Assembly (NCBI GenBank): GCA_004211235.1
Contig: SEEY01000173.1
Span: forward strand, 1 to 7,556
Length of the DNA stretch: 7,556 nt
Reading direction: 5' to 3'
Source: Rubrivivax sp.
GTDB taxonomy: Bacteria; Pseudomonadota; Gammaproteobacteria; Burkholderiales; Burkholderiaceae
The notes beneath the pieces were generated by a model, which saw nothing but the letters and a program-made list of their open reading frames with translations, was not told the origin of the DNA and ran no database searches. Positions 1 through 6,357 of the stretch are shown here, piece by piece (the first letter of the stretch is position 1; each line of letters opens with the position of its first letter). Position numbers and translations under genes: made by a program.

Positions 1-58
1 CGCTACGCTGCGTTCAGACAGCTGCGCGAAGTCAGACGACGAAGCGCGCTTCGCGCGC
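1..58 (+). repeat. Dispersed repeat, copy A (inverted partner of 219-276)
   Basis: Read on the + strand, this stretch matches the reverse complement of 219-276 at 52 of 58 positions by hand alignment, without gaps. The first 12 bases, CGCTACGCTGCG, are identical, as are long internal blocks such as ACAGCTGCGCG. The copy starts at the window edge, so its true left boundary is unknown. It contains no coding signal. Confidence 0.8.
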
Positions 59-104
59 GCCTCGGGCTGCTGCGCTTCTCGGCTCCTCCAAAGGGGTGTG
101 AGGG

Positions 105-141
105 AACAGCCGAACAGCCAACAGCCCAACAGCCAACCGCC
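105..141 (+). repeat. Short AACAGCC tandem tract
   Basis: Four perfect AACAGCC units lie at 105-111, 113-119, 120-126 and 128-134, with 0-1 base between units. A degenerate AACCGCC unit follows at 135-141, then decaying versions up to about 154. It is a 7-8 bp period microsatellite-like tract in non-coding DNA. No function can be read from it. Confidence 0.75.
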
Positions 142-218
142 AAGCCCAAAAGCCGTCCGGTGGACGTATTTCGTATGCCCCCTTTTAGCCCCGCCGAGCA
201 GCGGAAGGACTTGAAGCC

Positions 219-276
219 GCGCGCGCAGCGCGCTTCGTCAACTGACTCCGCGCAGCTGTTTGACCGCAGCGTAGCG
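219..276 (-). repeat. Dispersed repeat, copy B (inverted relative to 1-58)
   Basis: The reverse complement of this stretch aligns without gaps to 1-58 with six mismatches. Just outside it, TTGAAGCC (211-218) pairs with GGCTTCAA (294-301), so the copy sits within its own inverted-repeat frame. Together with copy A it could form a large stem-loop with a ~160-nt loop. The two copies more likely reflect a mobile or recombining repeat family than a regulatory structure. Confidence 0.8.
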
Positions 277-361
277 AAGGGAGTTCTGCGCGGGGCTTCA
301 AGGCCTGAGCAGCGCAGGGAAACCCGAAGGGGCGGGGCGGTCAGGGGGGAGCTTTTTGCTT

Positions 362-383
362 ACTTTTTGGCGGCCCAAAAAGT
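362..383. repeat. A/T-rich-stem hairpin upstream of dppD
   Basis: A perfect 9-bp stem, ACTTTTTGG (362-370) with CCAAAAAGT (375-383), encloses a CGGC loop. A further T-rich block, GCTTTTTGC, lies just before it. This combination is typical of a short palindrome widespread between genes in Burkholderiales; that identification is from memory. There is no T-run directly after the stem on either strand, so it is not called a terminator. Confidence 0.6.
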
Positions 384-392
384 GAGTCGGCC

Positions 393-411
393 GCCGGGCC
401 GAAATCCCGGC
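393..411. repeat. Small GC hairpin next to dppD
   Basis: GCCGGG (393-398) pairs with CCCGGC (406-411) across a 7-nt loop, CCGAAAT. It lies nine bases after the 362-383 hairpin and ends 29 bases before the dppD start codon, so it would sit in the dppD leader if transcription starts upstream. Confidence 0.5.
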
Positions 412-440
412 ACCGCACTGGCCATCAACCGAAACCACCG

Positions 441-1391
441 ATGAGCCTCCTCACCATACGCAACCTCCGCGTCACGTTCGGCAACTTCCCCGCCGTCGAC
501 GGCGTCGACCTGCAAGTCGACAAAGGCGAACTCCTCGGCATCGTCGGCGAATCCGGCTCCGGCAAGTCCGTGACGATGCTTGCCCTCATGGGCCTCATCG
601 ACCCACCGGGAAAAGTCACCGCCGACGCCATCGAATTCCAAGGCCGCGACCTGCTCAAGCTCTCGCCCCGCGAACGCCGAGCGCTCATCGGCCGCGACGT
701 CGCCATGGTGTTTCAGGACGCGCTCTCCAGCCTCAACCCCAGCTACACCGTCGGCGCCCAGATCGCCGAGGTGCTTAGGGCCCACCTGGGCCTGACAGGC
801 AAGGCTGCGAAACAGCGCGTCATCGAACTGCTGGAGCAGGTCGAGATCCCCGACGCCGCCAACCGCGCCAGCGCCTATCCGCATCAGCTCTCCGGCGGCA
901 TGAACCAGCGCGTGATGATCGCGATGGCCATCGCCTGTGGGCCGAAGCTGCTCATCGCCGACGAGCCCACCACCGCGCTCGACGTGACCATCCAGGCCCA
1001 GATCATGGCGCTGCTGCTCAAGCTGCAACGCGAACAGGGCATGGGCCTGATCATGATCACGCACGACCTGGCCATCGTGGCCGAGATGGCGCAACGGATC
1101 GCCGTGATGTACGCCGGCCAGATCGTCGAGACCGGCCCGGTGCCGGGCTTGTTCGACGCGCCGCGCCACCCGTACACGAACGCGCTGCTGGCCGCGATCC
1201 CGGAGCACAACCAGGGCGCGAAGCGCCTCTCCGCGCTGCCGGGCATCGTGCCCGGTGCGCTGGACCGGCCGGTGGGTTGCCTGCTGTCGCCACGCTGCCC
1301 GCGCGCGCACGTCAGCTGCGTCGAGACGCGGCCGGCGCTGGAGCATGGGGTGCGCTGCTTCTTCCCGGTGGAGCCGGTCGAGCATGTCTAA
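441..1391 (+). CDS. dppD: Dipeptide/oligopeptide ABC importer ATP-binding subunit, DppD-like
   Basis: This is one of the two cytoplasmic ATPases that power a dipeptide/oligopeptide importer at the inner membrane. The 316-residue product is close to the usual ~325. Visible motifs are Walker A GESGSGKS (residues 36-43), Q-loop Q92, ABC signature LSGGM (150-154), Walker B LLIADEP (170-176, catalytic E175), D-loop ALD (179-181) and switch His208. The C-terminal peptide-transporter region (about 230-316) has four cysteines, C280, C286, C293 and C306, a pattern now linked to an iron-sulfur site in this subunit family. ATG 441 is chosen because the ABC fold begins immediately after it. No Shine-Dalgarno sequence precedes it, which is odd. 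It overlaps dppF by 8 bp. The permease genes that normally sit directly upstream are not within 440 bp. OppD or GsiA-type substrate specificity cannot be excluded. Confidence 0.92.
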   Translation: MSLLTIRNLRVTFGNFPAVDGVDLQVDKGELLGIVGESGSGKSVTMLALMGLIDPPGKVTADAIEFQGRDLLKLSPRERRALIGRDVAMVFQDALSSLNPSYTVGAQIAEVLRAHLGLTGKAAKQRVIELLEQVEIPDAANRASAYPHQLSGGMNQRVMIAMAIACGPKLLIADEPTTALDVTIQAQIMALLLKLQREQGMGLIMITHDLAIVAEMAQRIAVMYAGQIVETGPVPGLFDAPRHPYTNALLAAIPEHNQGAKRLSALPGIVPGALDRPVGCLLSPRCPRAHVSCVETRPALEHGVRCFFPVEPVEHV

Positions 1392-2424
1392 GGATGTCAG
1401 CCCCCACGCGTCGCCTGCTGCGACGCTGCCCCCGGAGGGGGCGTCGCCGGCTTGGGGCGGCCCGGCGCTCGGCTTGCTGCTCGAGGCCACCGACCTCGCC
1501 AAGCACTACCCCGTCAGCCGCGGCCTGTTCCAGCCCAAGGCCACGGTGAAGGCGCTCAATGGCGTCAGCTTCACGCTGGCGCCGAAGAAGACGCTGGCTG
1601 TCGTCGGCGAATCGGGCTGCGGCAAGAGCACGCTGGCGCGGCAGCTGACGTTGATCGAGGCGCCCACACGCGGCTCGCTGAAGATCCGCGGCACCGACGC
1701 CGCAACCGCCGACAAGGCGACGCTGCAACGCCTGCGCCGCGACGTGCAGATGGTGTTCCAGAACCCGTTCGCCTCGCTGAATCCGCGCAAGACCGTCGCG
1801 ACGACGCTGGCGGAGCCGCTGCTCATCAACTCGCAGCTGAGCGCAGCGGAACGCAAGGAGCGCGTCGAGGCGCTGGCGACGAAGGTCGGCCTGCGCCCCG
1901 AGCATCTGCGGCGTTATCCCCACATGTTCTCGGGCGGCCAGCGCCAGCGCATCGCCATCGCGCGGGCCATGATCATGAACCCGGGCATCGTCGTCGCGGA
2001 CGAGCCGGTCAGCGCGCTGGACGTGTCCATCCAGGCCCAGATCCTGAATCTCTTCATGGACCTGCAGGACGAGTTCGGCACCGGCTATGTGTTCATCTCG
2101 CACAACCTGTCGGTCGTCGAGCATGTGGCCGACGAGGTGATGGTGATGTACCTGGGCGCGGCGGTCGAGATAGGCGACAAGCGCACGCTGTTCGCGTCAC
2201 CGCTGCACCCGTACACGCGCGCCCTGATGAGCGCGACGCCGGCCCTGCGCAAGGCCGACCGCCGCGAGCGCATCGTGATCCACGGCGAGCTGCCCAGCCC
2301 GCTGAACCCGCCCAGCGGCTGCGCCTTCCACAAGCGCTGCCCGCTGGCGATGCCGCGCTGCGCAGAGGAAGTGCCGCTGCTGCGCGAGGTGGACGGCCGC
2401 CGCGTCGCCTGCCACGCCGTCTGA
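1384..2424 (+). CDS. dppF: Dipeptide/oligopeptide ABC importer ATP-binding subunit, DppF-like
   Basis: This is the second ATPase of the importer, expected to dimerise with the DppD-like partner. The product has 346 residues. Motifs are Walker A GESGCGKS (75-82), Q126, signature FSGGQRQR (182-189), Walker B IVVADEP (202-208, E207), D-loop ALD (211-213) and switch His240. The C-terminal oligopeptide-transporter segment has C313, C319, C326 and C343. ATG 1384 overlaps the dppD stop codon region and is preceded by GGTGGAG at 1367-1373, which suggests translational coupling. An upstream ATG in this frame lies deep inside dppD and is unlikely. Residues about 6-30 are Pro/Ala/Gly-rich, are not part of the ABC fold, and are encoded by a dispersed palindromic repeat, so the conserved protein really begins near residue 31. 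Confidence 0.92.
   Translation: MSKDVSPHASPAATLPPEGASPAWGGPALGLLLEATDLAKHYPVSRGLFQPKATVKALNGVSFTLAPKKTLAVVGESGCGKSTLARQLTLIEAPTRGSLKIRGTDAATADKATLQRLRRDVQMVFQNPFASLNPRKTVATTLAEPLLINSQLSAAERKERVEALATKVGLRPEHLRRYPHMFSGGQRQRIAIARAMIMNPGIVVADEPVSALDVSIQAQILNLFMDLQDEFGTGYVFISHNLSVVEHVADEVMVMYLGAAVEIGDKRTLFASPLHPYTRALMSATPALRKADRRERIVIHGELPSPLNPPSGCAFHKRCPLAMPRCAEEVPLLREVDGRRVACHAV
1400..1468 (+). repeat. Dispersed palindromic repeat inside the 5' end of dppF
   Basis: The segment contains a hairpin (CGACGC at 1421-1426 with GCGTCG at 1441-1446, plus inner CCCC/GGGG pairing and a small bulge), followed by a G/C-rich tail. The tail, 1446-1468, is an exact 23-base match to the reverse complement of 6441-6463. 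The CCCCC...GGGGG palindrome is also repeated at 6506-6518 with one base less in the loop. The same layout is familiar as an intergenic repeat in Burkholderiales (recognition from memory), yet here it is read in frame as DppF residues about 6-29. Confidence 0.75.
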
Positions 2425-2448
2425 CACCGGACTGGCTCGAAGTGACCC

Positions 2449-2470
2449 TGCGGCGGGCATAACCGCCGCA
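2449..2470. terminator. Possible hairpin terminator after dppF
   Basis: A perfect 8-bp stem, TGCGGCGG (2449-2456) with CCGCCGCA (2463-2470), closes a GCATAA loop 24 bases after the dppF stop codon. No T-run follows, so efficient intrinsic termination is doubtful. It could instead reduce read-through or stabilise the dppDF transcript 3' end. Confidence 0.4.
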
Positions 2471-2584
2471 CATGACGCGTCGCCATTCCGTGATGTTCGC
2501 GGTGTTGTTCCCTTGCCGACTTGGGGGGCCTGGCACGTGTTGCTGCCGCGCCGGCGCCGCAAGAATCTTTGCATCCGGCAACCT

Positions 2585-2588
2585 GGAG
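2585..2588 (+). promoter_or_regulatory. Ribosome binding site fixing the receptor start
   Basis: GGAG at 2585-2588 lies 7 bases before ATG 2596. It supports this start over in-frame alternative start codons further upstream (for example TTG 2521), since translation from 2596 begins directly with a signal peptide. No convincing promoter was found in 2425-2584. Confidence 0.6.
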
Positions 2589-2595
2589 CGTGCCC

Positions 2596-5571
2596 ATGAA
2601 CTTCAAGCCCACCCCCATCGCCTGCGGCCTGGCCGCCCTGCTGCTCGGCCTGCAAGGCACGGCCTCGGCCCAACAGGCGGACAGCAAGGACGACAAGTCC
2701 AAGCAGTCGCTGCAGACCGTCGTCGTCACCGGCATCCGCGCCTCGACGGAGGCGTCGCTGACCGCCAAGCGTGATGCATCGGCCAACGTCGAGGTCATCA
2801 CCGCGGTGGACGTGGGCAAGATGCCCGACAAGAACCTGGCCGACTCGCTGCAGCGCGTGGCCGGCGTGGCGGTGCGCACCGACTACGACGAAGCCGAGAA
2901 GGTGGCCATGCGCGGCACCAACCCGGACATGACGCTGATCCTGTTCAACGGCCACACGGTCAGCGGCGGCGACTGGTACATCTCCGACCAGACCTCCAGC
3001 AGCCGCTCCACCTCGCTGAGCCTGATGCCCAGCTCGGTGCTGAACTCGGCCACCGTCTACAAGACCTCGCAGGCCAACATCCTGGACGGCGGCCTGGCGG
3101 GCACCGTCAACGTGACCACGCGCAAGCCGCTGGACGCGAAGACCCGCTTCGGCGGCGTCGTCAGCGTGGGCGGCGTGTACGCCACGCTGCCGGGCAAGAC
3201 CAGCCCGCAGCTCAGCGCGACGCTGAACTGGAAGAGCGACGACGACCGCATCGGCGTCATCGGCCAGGTCTTCGCCGAGAAGCGCTATGTGCGCCGCGAC
3301 TCGGCCTCGCGCTTCGCCTACGGCGCCAGCAGCGGCTGGGACGTCATCAACACGACGACCATGAAGGGCATCACCGACGCTTCGCTGGCCGGCTCGGGCT
3401 ACACCGCCGCCGACCTCAACGGCGTGCGCCTGCCCGGCAGCATGTCCACCGAGTTCGTCGAAGGCGTGCGAGACCGCAAGGGCGGCATGCTGTCGGTGCA
3501 GTGGCGGCCGACCGACAAGCTGGACGTGGGCATCACCGGCTTTCATTCCAAGATGGACTCGGACAACTACGGCCGCCTGACCTCGGGCGCGATGTATTCC
3601 ATGCTCGTCGGCAAGGCGGAGCCGTTCGGCGCGGTGACCGCTGCCGCGGCGAACACCAGCTCCAACGGCCAGCAGGTGTTCGCGTCCATCACTAACCCGC
3701 AGATCGTCGAGGAGACGACCATCTACGGCGACAAGATCCGCGTGCTGCGCGGCGCCACCATCGCCTTCGCGCCCGGCACGACGCCGCAGTACATCGGCAA
3801 CTCCGAGGGCTTCTTCCGCAGCGGCGCGAGCGCCAGCAGCGGCTTCCTGGACCTGGACGCCACCTACAAGTTCAGCAATGCCCTGAAGGTGAAGGGCCTG
3901 TTCAGCAGCACGCGCGGCGTGGGCAGCACCGACCAGGACCGGGGCCTGACCTACGCCCGCTACGGCACCGGCGTGACCTTCCAGCTGCAGGGCGTCAACG
4001 AGGCGCCCACCTGGAGCTACCAGGGTGCCGGCCCGGGCACCTCGCCGGTGGCGAGCAACTACACGCTGATCGCCACCAACGCGCCCAACCGCTACAAGAC
4101 GGTGGACCGCGAGAACAGCCTGGCGCTGGACGCCGAGTACCTGCAGAACAGCGGCATCTTCCAGTCGCTGGAGTTCGGCGCCCGTCACGCGGACCACCAC
4201 CGCGACCACCGCCGCTCGCAGCTCAAGCTCAAGAGCGCCGCCATCACGGCGCCGGACCCGTCGGTGGCCACCGCCTATCCCGGTGACTTCGGTGCCGATC
4301 TGGGCAGCGGCTTCGACAACACCGGCTTCTACTACTCGCGCGACTTCCTGCGCCAGTACTTCGCCGACAAGTACAAGTCGACGACGCCGGAGTTCGAGCG
4401 CCTCGTGGCCAGTGAGATCGAACTGCGCGAAAGGCAGAGTGCGCTGTATTTCCAGCAGAACCTGGAGACGGCCGACGGCAAGCTCAGCGGCAATGTGGGC
4501 CTGCGCTATGCGCGCACCATCGTCGATGCGCAGATCGCCACGCCCGTGCCCACCGGCAAGTGCCTGCGCATCGAGCCGGGCAAGACGGTCGTGCCCTGCG
4601 CCGCCTACCCCACGGCCATCGTGACGGCCGGCGACGGCGCCACCTACCTGGACGGCGTGCCCTTCAACCCCAGCTCCGGCACGATCTACTACAAGGTGCC
4701 GCAGCACAAGGTGTTCGACGACATCCTGCCCAGCTTGAATGCGCGCTGGCAGCTCGCCCCTGAATGGATCGCGCGCCTGGGCCTGTCGAAGACCCTCGGC
4801 CGGCAGAACTACAACCTCTACGGCGCCGGTTTCACAGGCCAGGCGTGCAACTCGCAGGGCTGCACGGTCAACGGGCCGAACCCGGCGCTGGAGCCGATGA
4901 CGTCACAGAACACCGACCTGTCGCTCGGCTGGTACTACGGCCGGCGCTCGGCGGTGGTGCTCAGCCTGTTCGACTCGCTGGTGCGCGGCTATCCCAAGAC
5001 GGGCGCCGTGCGGCAGGGCGTCACCGTCGACCTGCTGGACAACCAGAACATCGTGCAGACCTACCAGATCAACTCCACGGGCCAGCAACGCGCGCGCATC
5101 CAGGGCGCGGAGCTGAGCTGGGAGCAGCCGATCTGGGGCGGGTTCGGCTTCCAGTCGAACCTGAGCTATGCCGACACGAGCGTCGAGGACGGCCGGCCGA
5201 TGGTGGGCGCGTCCCGCAAGAGCGCCAACCTGGTGGGCTACTTCGAAACCGACGTGTTCAGCGTCCGGCTGGCCTGGAACTACCGCAGCGAGTACGTCAA
5301 CAGCACGACGGCGCCGGCACCCACGGCCAACAGCCAGGGCCTCTCGGTCGTTCAGGGCATCACCATGCCGACCGCGCCGACCATCCAGGCGCCGGTGACA
5401 AACGTGGCGCTGACCGTGAACTACACGGTCATGCCGGGGCTGGAGTTGTCGTTCAGTGGCACCAATCTGACCAACCCGGGCCGCGGCCAGTACCGCTACA
5501 GCGAACTCGAGCAGCAGAAGGTCGACGCGTCGGGCCGGCAGTACTACGTGGAAGCCCGCTACAAGTTCTGA
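2596..5571 (+). CDS. TonB-dependent outer-membrane receptor (TonB-Xanth-Caul type)
   Basis: This is an outer-membrane, TonB-energised transporter of 991 residues. A signal peptide is seen (hydrophobic stretch 8-19, likely cleavage after Ala25, ASA|QQ). A TonB-box-like TVVVTGIRAS follows at 41-50, then a plug domain (about 55-178). The plug has the family hallmarks KMPDKNLADSLQRVAGV, an MRGTNPD turn, and GLAGTVNVTTRKP near 166-178. The rest is a beta-barrel with alternating aromatic strands, ending in Phe (YVEARYKF) as usual for outer-membrane barrels. The wording of the plug fits the large receptor family expanded in Xanthomonas and Caulobacter, often used for oligosaccharides but also other substrates. 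Four cysteines form two close pairs (656/668 and 751/756), probably in loops. The substrate is unknown. It lies 171 bp after dppF on the same strand, which allows but does not prove a role in peptide uptake. Confidence 0.93.
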   Translation: MNFKPTPIACGLAALLLGLQGTASAQQADSKDDKSKQSLQTVVVTGIRASTEASLTAKRDASANVEVITAVDVGKMPDKNLADSLQRVAGVAVRTDYDEAEKVAMRGTNPDMTLILFNGHTVSGGDWYISDQTSSSRSTSLSLMPSSVLNSATVYKTSQANILDGGLAGTVNVTTRKPLDAKTRFGGVVSVGGVYATLPGKTSPQLSATLNWKSDDDRIGVIGQVFAEKRYVRRDSASRFAYGASSGWDVINTTTMKGITDASLAGSGYTAADLNGVRLPGSMSTEFVEGVRDRKGGMLSVQWRPTDKLDVGITGFHSKMDSDNYGRLTSGAMYSMLVGKAEPFGAVTAAAANTSSNGQQVFASITNPQIVEETTIYGDKIRVLRGATIAFAPGTTPQYIGNSEGFFRSGASASSGFLDLDATYKFSNALKVKGLFSSTRGVGSTDQDRGLTYARYGTGVTFQLQGVNEAPTWSYQGAGPGTSPVASNYTLIATNAPNRYKTVDRENSLALDAEYLQNSGIFQSLEFGARHADHHRDHRRSQLKLKSAAITAPDPSVATAYPGDFGADLGSGFDNTGFYYSRDFLRQYFADKYKSTTPEFERLVASEIELRERQSALYFQQNLETADGKLSGNVGLRYARTIVDAQIATPVPTGKCLRIEPGKTVVPCAAYPTAIVTAGDGATYLDGVPFNPSSGTIYYKVPQHKVFDDILPSLNARWQLAPEWIARLGLSKTLGRQNYNLYGAGFTGQACNSQGCTVNGPNPALEPMTSQNTDLSLGWYYGRRSAVVLSLFDSLVRGYPKTGAVRQGVTVDLLDNQNIVQTYQINSTGQQRARIQGAELSWEQPIWGGFGFQSNLSYADTSVEDGRPMVGASRKSANLVGYFETDVFSVRLAWNYRSEYVNSTTAPAPTANSQGLSVVQGITMPTAPTIQAPVTNVALTVNYTVMPGLELSFSGTNLTNPGRGQYRYSELEQQKVDASGRQYYVEARYKF

Positions 5572-5589
5572 GCTCGAAGCGGTCTTCCG

Positions 5590-5607
5590 AGGCCGGCGCA
5601 CCGGCCT
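5590..5607. terminator. Hairpin between convergent genes, probable shared terminator
   Basis: AGGCCGG (5590-5596) and CCGGCCT (5601-5607) form a perfect 7-bp stem with a CGCA loop, 18 bases after the receptor stop codon and 8 bases past the stop of the convergent lipoprotein gene. It could serve both strands. T-runs are weak: only TT on the + strand, none on the - strand. Confidence 0.5.
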
Positions 5608-5615
5608 TGCCTGGG

Positions 5616-5888
5616 TCAGCGGTTGCGCTTCTTCGACACTTCGTTGCCGACCACGCCACCCGCGGCTGCGCCGATGGCCGCGCCTGCGGTCGTGCCCGTC
5701 ACGACGCCACCAATGACGGCGCCCGTGGTCGCGCCGACGACGGTGCTCGTCTCACGCGCCGACATGCCGGCGCAGGCCGTCAGGGCCAGCGTGGCGGCCG
5801 CGACGACGGACACCAGAGTCACACGCCAGTAGACGGCGCCGGAAGAACTGGGCTCGGTCGATGGGCTGGAGTGGGTGAAGGTGTTCAT
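5616..5888 (-). CDS. Small glycine-zipper lipoprotein, OsmB-like
   Basis: This encodes a 90-residue predicted envelope lipoprotein. After a polar, Ser/Thr-rich N-terminal stretch (1-22), a hydrophobic segment (about 23-38) leads to the lipobox LTAC, with the acylated cysteine at Cys39. Residues about 50-81 are a glycine-zipper hairpin with repeated Gly/Ala/Val spacing (VGATTGAVIGG ... AAIGAAAGGVVG), ending in a basic KKRNR tail. This layout resembles OsmB and other glycine-zipper 2TM lipoproteins, which are often osmotic- or stress-induced; exact function is not known. The start is the ATG with AAGGAA 6 bases upstream; an in-frame ATG nine codons earlier lacks a ribosome binding site. The ~22-residue polar lead before the hydrophobic core is long for a lipoprotein signal. 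It is convergent with the receptor gene. Confidence 0.8.
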   Translation of the reverse strand: MNTFTHSSPSTEPSSSGAVYWRVTLVSVVAAATLALTACAGMSARETSTVVGATTGAVIGGVVTGTTAGAAIGAAAGGVVGNEVSKKRNR

Positions 5889-5894
5889 GATCAG

Positions 5895-5900
5895 TTCCTT
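5895..5900 (-). promoter_or_regulatory. Ribosome binding site of the OsmB-like gene
   Basis: On the - strand AAGGAA stands 6 bases before ATG 5888. It decides between this start and an in-frame ATG at 5915, which has no purine-rich stretch before it. Confidence 0.6.
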
Positions 5901-5998
5901 GTGTGGACTTGCCATGACTTCACTGTCGTCGCTCCGCCCGTTCGGCGGGGCAGGTCGCCGGGCCAACGGCCTGTCGGACGCCGTGCCTGCACCACCTA

Positions 5999-6025
5999 AG
6001 AAAAAGGCCACCCGCAGGTGGCCTT
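5999..6025 (-). terminator. Intrinsic terminator of the psiF-like gene
   Basis: On the - strand, AAGGCCACC (6025-6017) pairs with GGTGGCCTT (6012-6004) across a TGCG loop, and the stem runs into TTTTTC. A 9-bp GC-rich stem followed by five Ts is a textbook Rho-independent terminator. It lies about 21 bases after the psiF-like stop codon, so the OsmB-like gene downstream is probably transcribed separately. Confidence 0.85.
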
Positions 6026-6046
6026 GCCTGTAGGAAACGCGTCAGC

Positions 6047-6343
6047 TCATTGAGGCGCGGAGGCGGCCGCATCGGCGGTGCACTTCTTGATGTGTGCCTT
6101 GGCGGCGGCACCGTGCAGCTTCTTGTCGGCGGCGGACTTTTCGCAGGCCGGGCTGCCAGCCGCATCCGCCGGCTTGGCGGACAGGCATTCCTTCATGAAG
6201 GCCTTGCGCTCGTCGCCTTTCTTGTCCGCGGCGTCCTTGTTGCACATGCCCATCTTGGACTGCTGTGCGGTCGGCGCCTTGTCGGCCGCCTGGGCGCCGA
6301 GGGCGGCAAAGGCGAGTGCGAGGGCGAGGGTGATGTGTTTCAT
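6047..6343 (-). CDS. psiF: Secreted PsiF-family protein
   Basis: This encodes 98 residues with a clear signal peptide (MKHITLALALAFAALGAQA, likely cleaved after Ala19), so the mature protein is periplasmic or secreted. Residues 27-56 match the PsiF repeat well: QQSKMGMCN, then KGDERKAFMKECL, with cysteines 34 and 53. A second, degenerate copy spans about 66-90, with cysteines 67 and 88 but without the QQxxM and CN signature. E. coli PsiF is a phosphate-starvation-inducible protein of unknown biochemical role; whether this gene responds to phosphate is not shown, and no obvious Pho box was seen. The start is set by GGAGGAG at 6351-6357. It has its own terminator and follows the kinase gene on the same strand after a repeat-filled 231-bp gap, so it is probably its own transcription unit. 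Confidence 0.87.
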   Translation of the reverse strand: MKHITLALALAFAALGAQAADKAPTAQQSKMGMCNKDAADKKGDERKAFMKECLSAKPADAAGSPACEKSAADKKLHGAAAKAHIKKCTADAAASAPQ

Positions 6344-6350
6344 GGGTGAA

Positions 6351-6357
6351 CTCCTCC
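6351..6357 (-). promoter_or_regulatory. Strong ribosome binding site of psiF
   Basis: On the - strand GGAGGAG lies 7 bases before ATG 6343. It is the strongest Shine-Dalgarno sequence in the window and rules out the in-frame ATG 13 codons upstream, which would hide the signal peptide. Confidence 0.75.

Larger units (their letters stand above)
1..440. other. Gene-free repeat-mosaic region upstream of dppD
   Basis: No credible gene is seen here. Open frames crossing it are short, made of low-complexity Arg/Pro/Ala-rich sequence, and overlap inverted repeats. The stretch holds two inverted copies of a ~58-bp element (1-58 and 219-276), a run of AACAGCC units (105-134), an 8-bp inverted repeat enclosing the second copy (211-218 with 294-301), and two hairpins near the dppD start (362-383 and 393-411). 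I recognise the general style as dispersed intergenic repeats common in Burkholderiales, but cannot assign a named family. No promoter with good -35/-10 boxes was found. Confidence 0.7.

Noticed and set aside
1..440. CRISPR array or integron attachment sites in the left repeat region
   Set aside because: Units are either inverted pairs or 7-bp tandems; there are no regularly spaced direct repeats with unique spacers and no integrase gene.
160..444. 94-codon + strand open frame in the repeat region
   Set aside because: It runs through an inverted repeat copy and two hairpins, has no ribosome binding site and no familiar motif.
360..1502. 380-codon - strand open frame opposite dppD
   Set aside because: It is the antisense shadow of the ABC ATPase, with His/Asp/Arg-rich low-complexity sequence and no start context.
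2505..2541. Possible sigma70 promoter before the receptor gene (TTGCCG at 2513-2518)
   Set aside because: The matching -10 position at 17-bp spacing reads CGTGTT, too far from TATAAT to support a call.
2571..2595. Near-palindrome GCAAGAATCTTTGC as a repressor operator for the receptor
   Set aside because: The arms are only 5 bp with a mismatch, and no cognate regulator gene is in view; chance is a sufficient explanation.
2197..4707. 836-codon open frame on the - strand opposite dppF and the receptor
   Set aside because: It is antisense to two well-supported genes. Its product is a low-complexity Ala/Gly/Val/Arg/His mix without recognisable domains, as expected from high-GC third positions of the + strand genes.
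4764..5999. 411-codon + strand open frame overlapping the receptor and lipoprotein genes
   Set aside because: It is out of frame with the receptor, rich in Arg/Gly/Ala, and runs through the convergent gene and its leader. No domain is recognisable.
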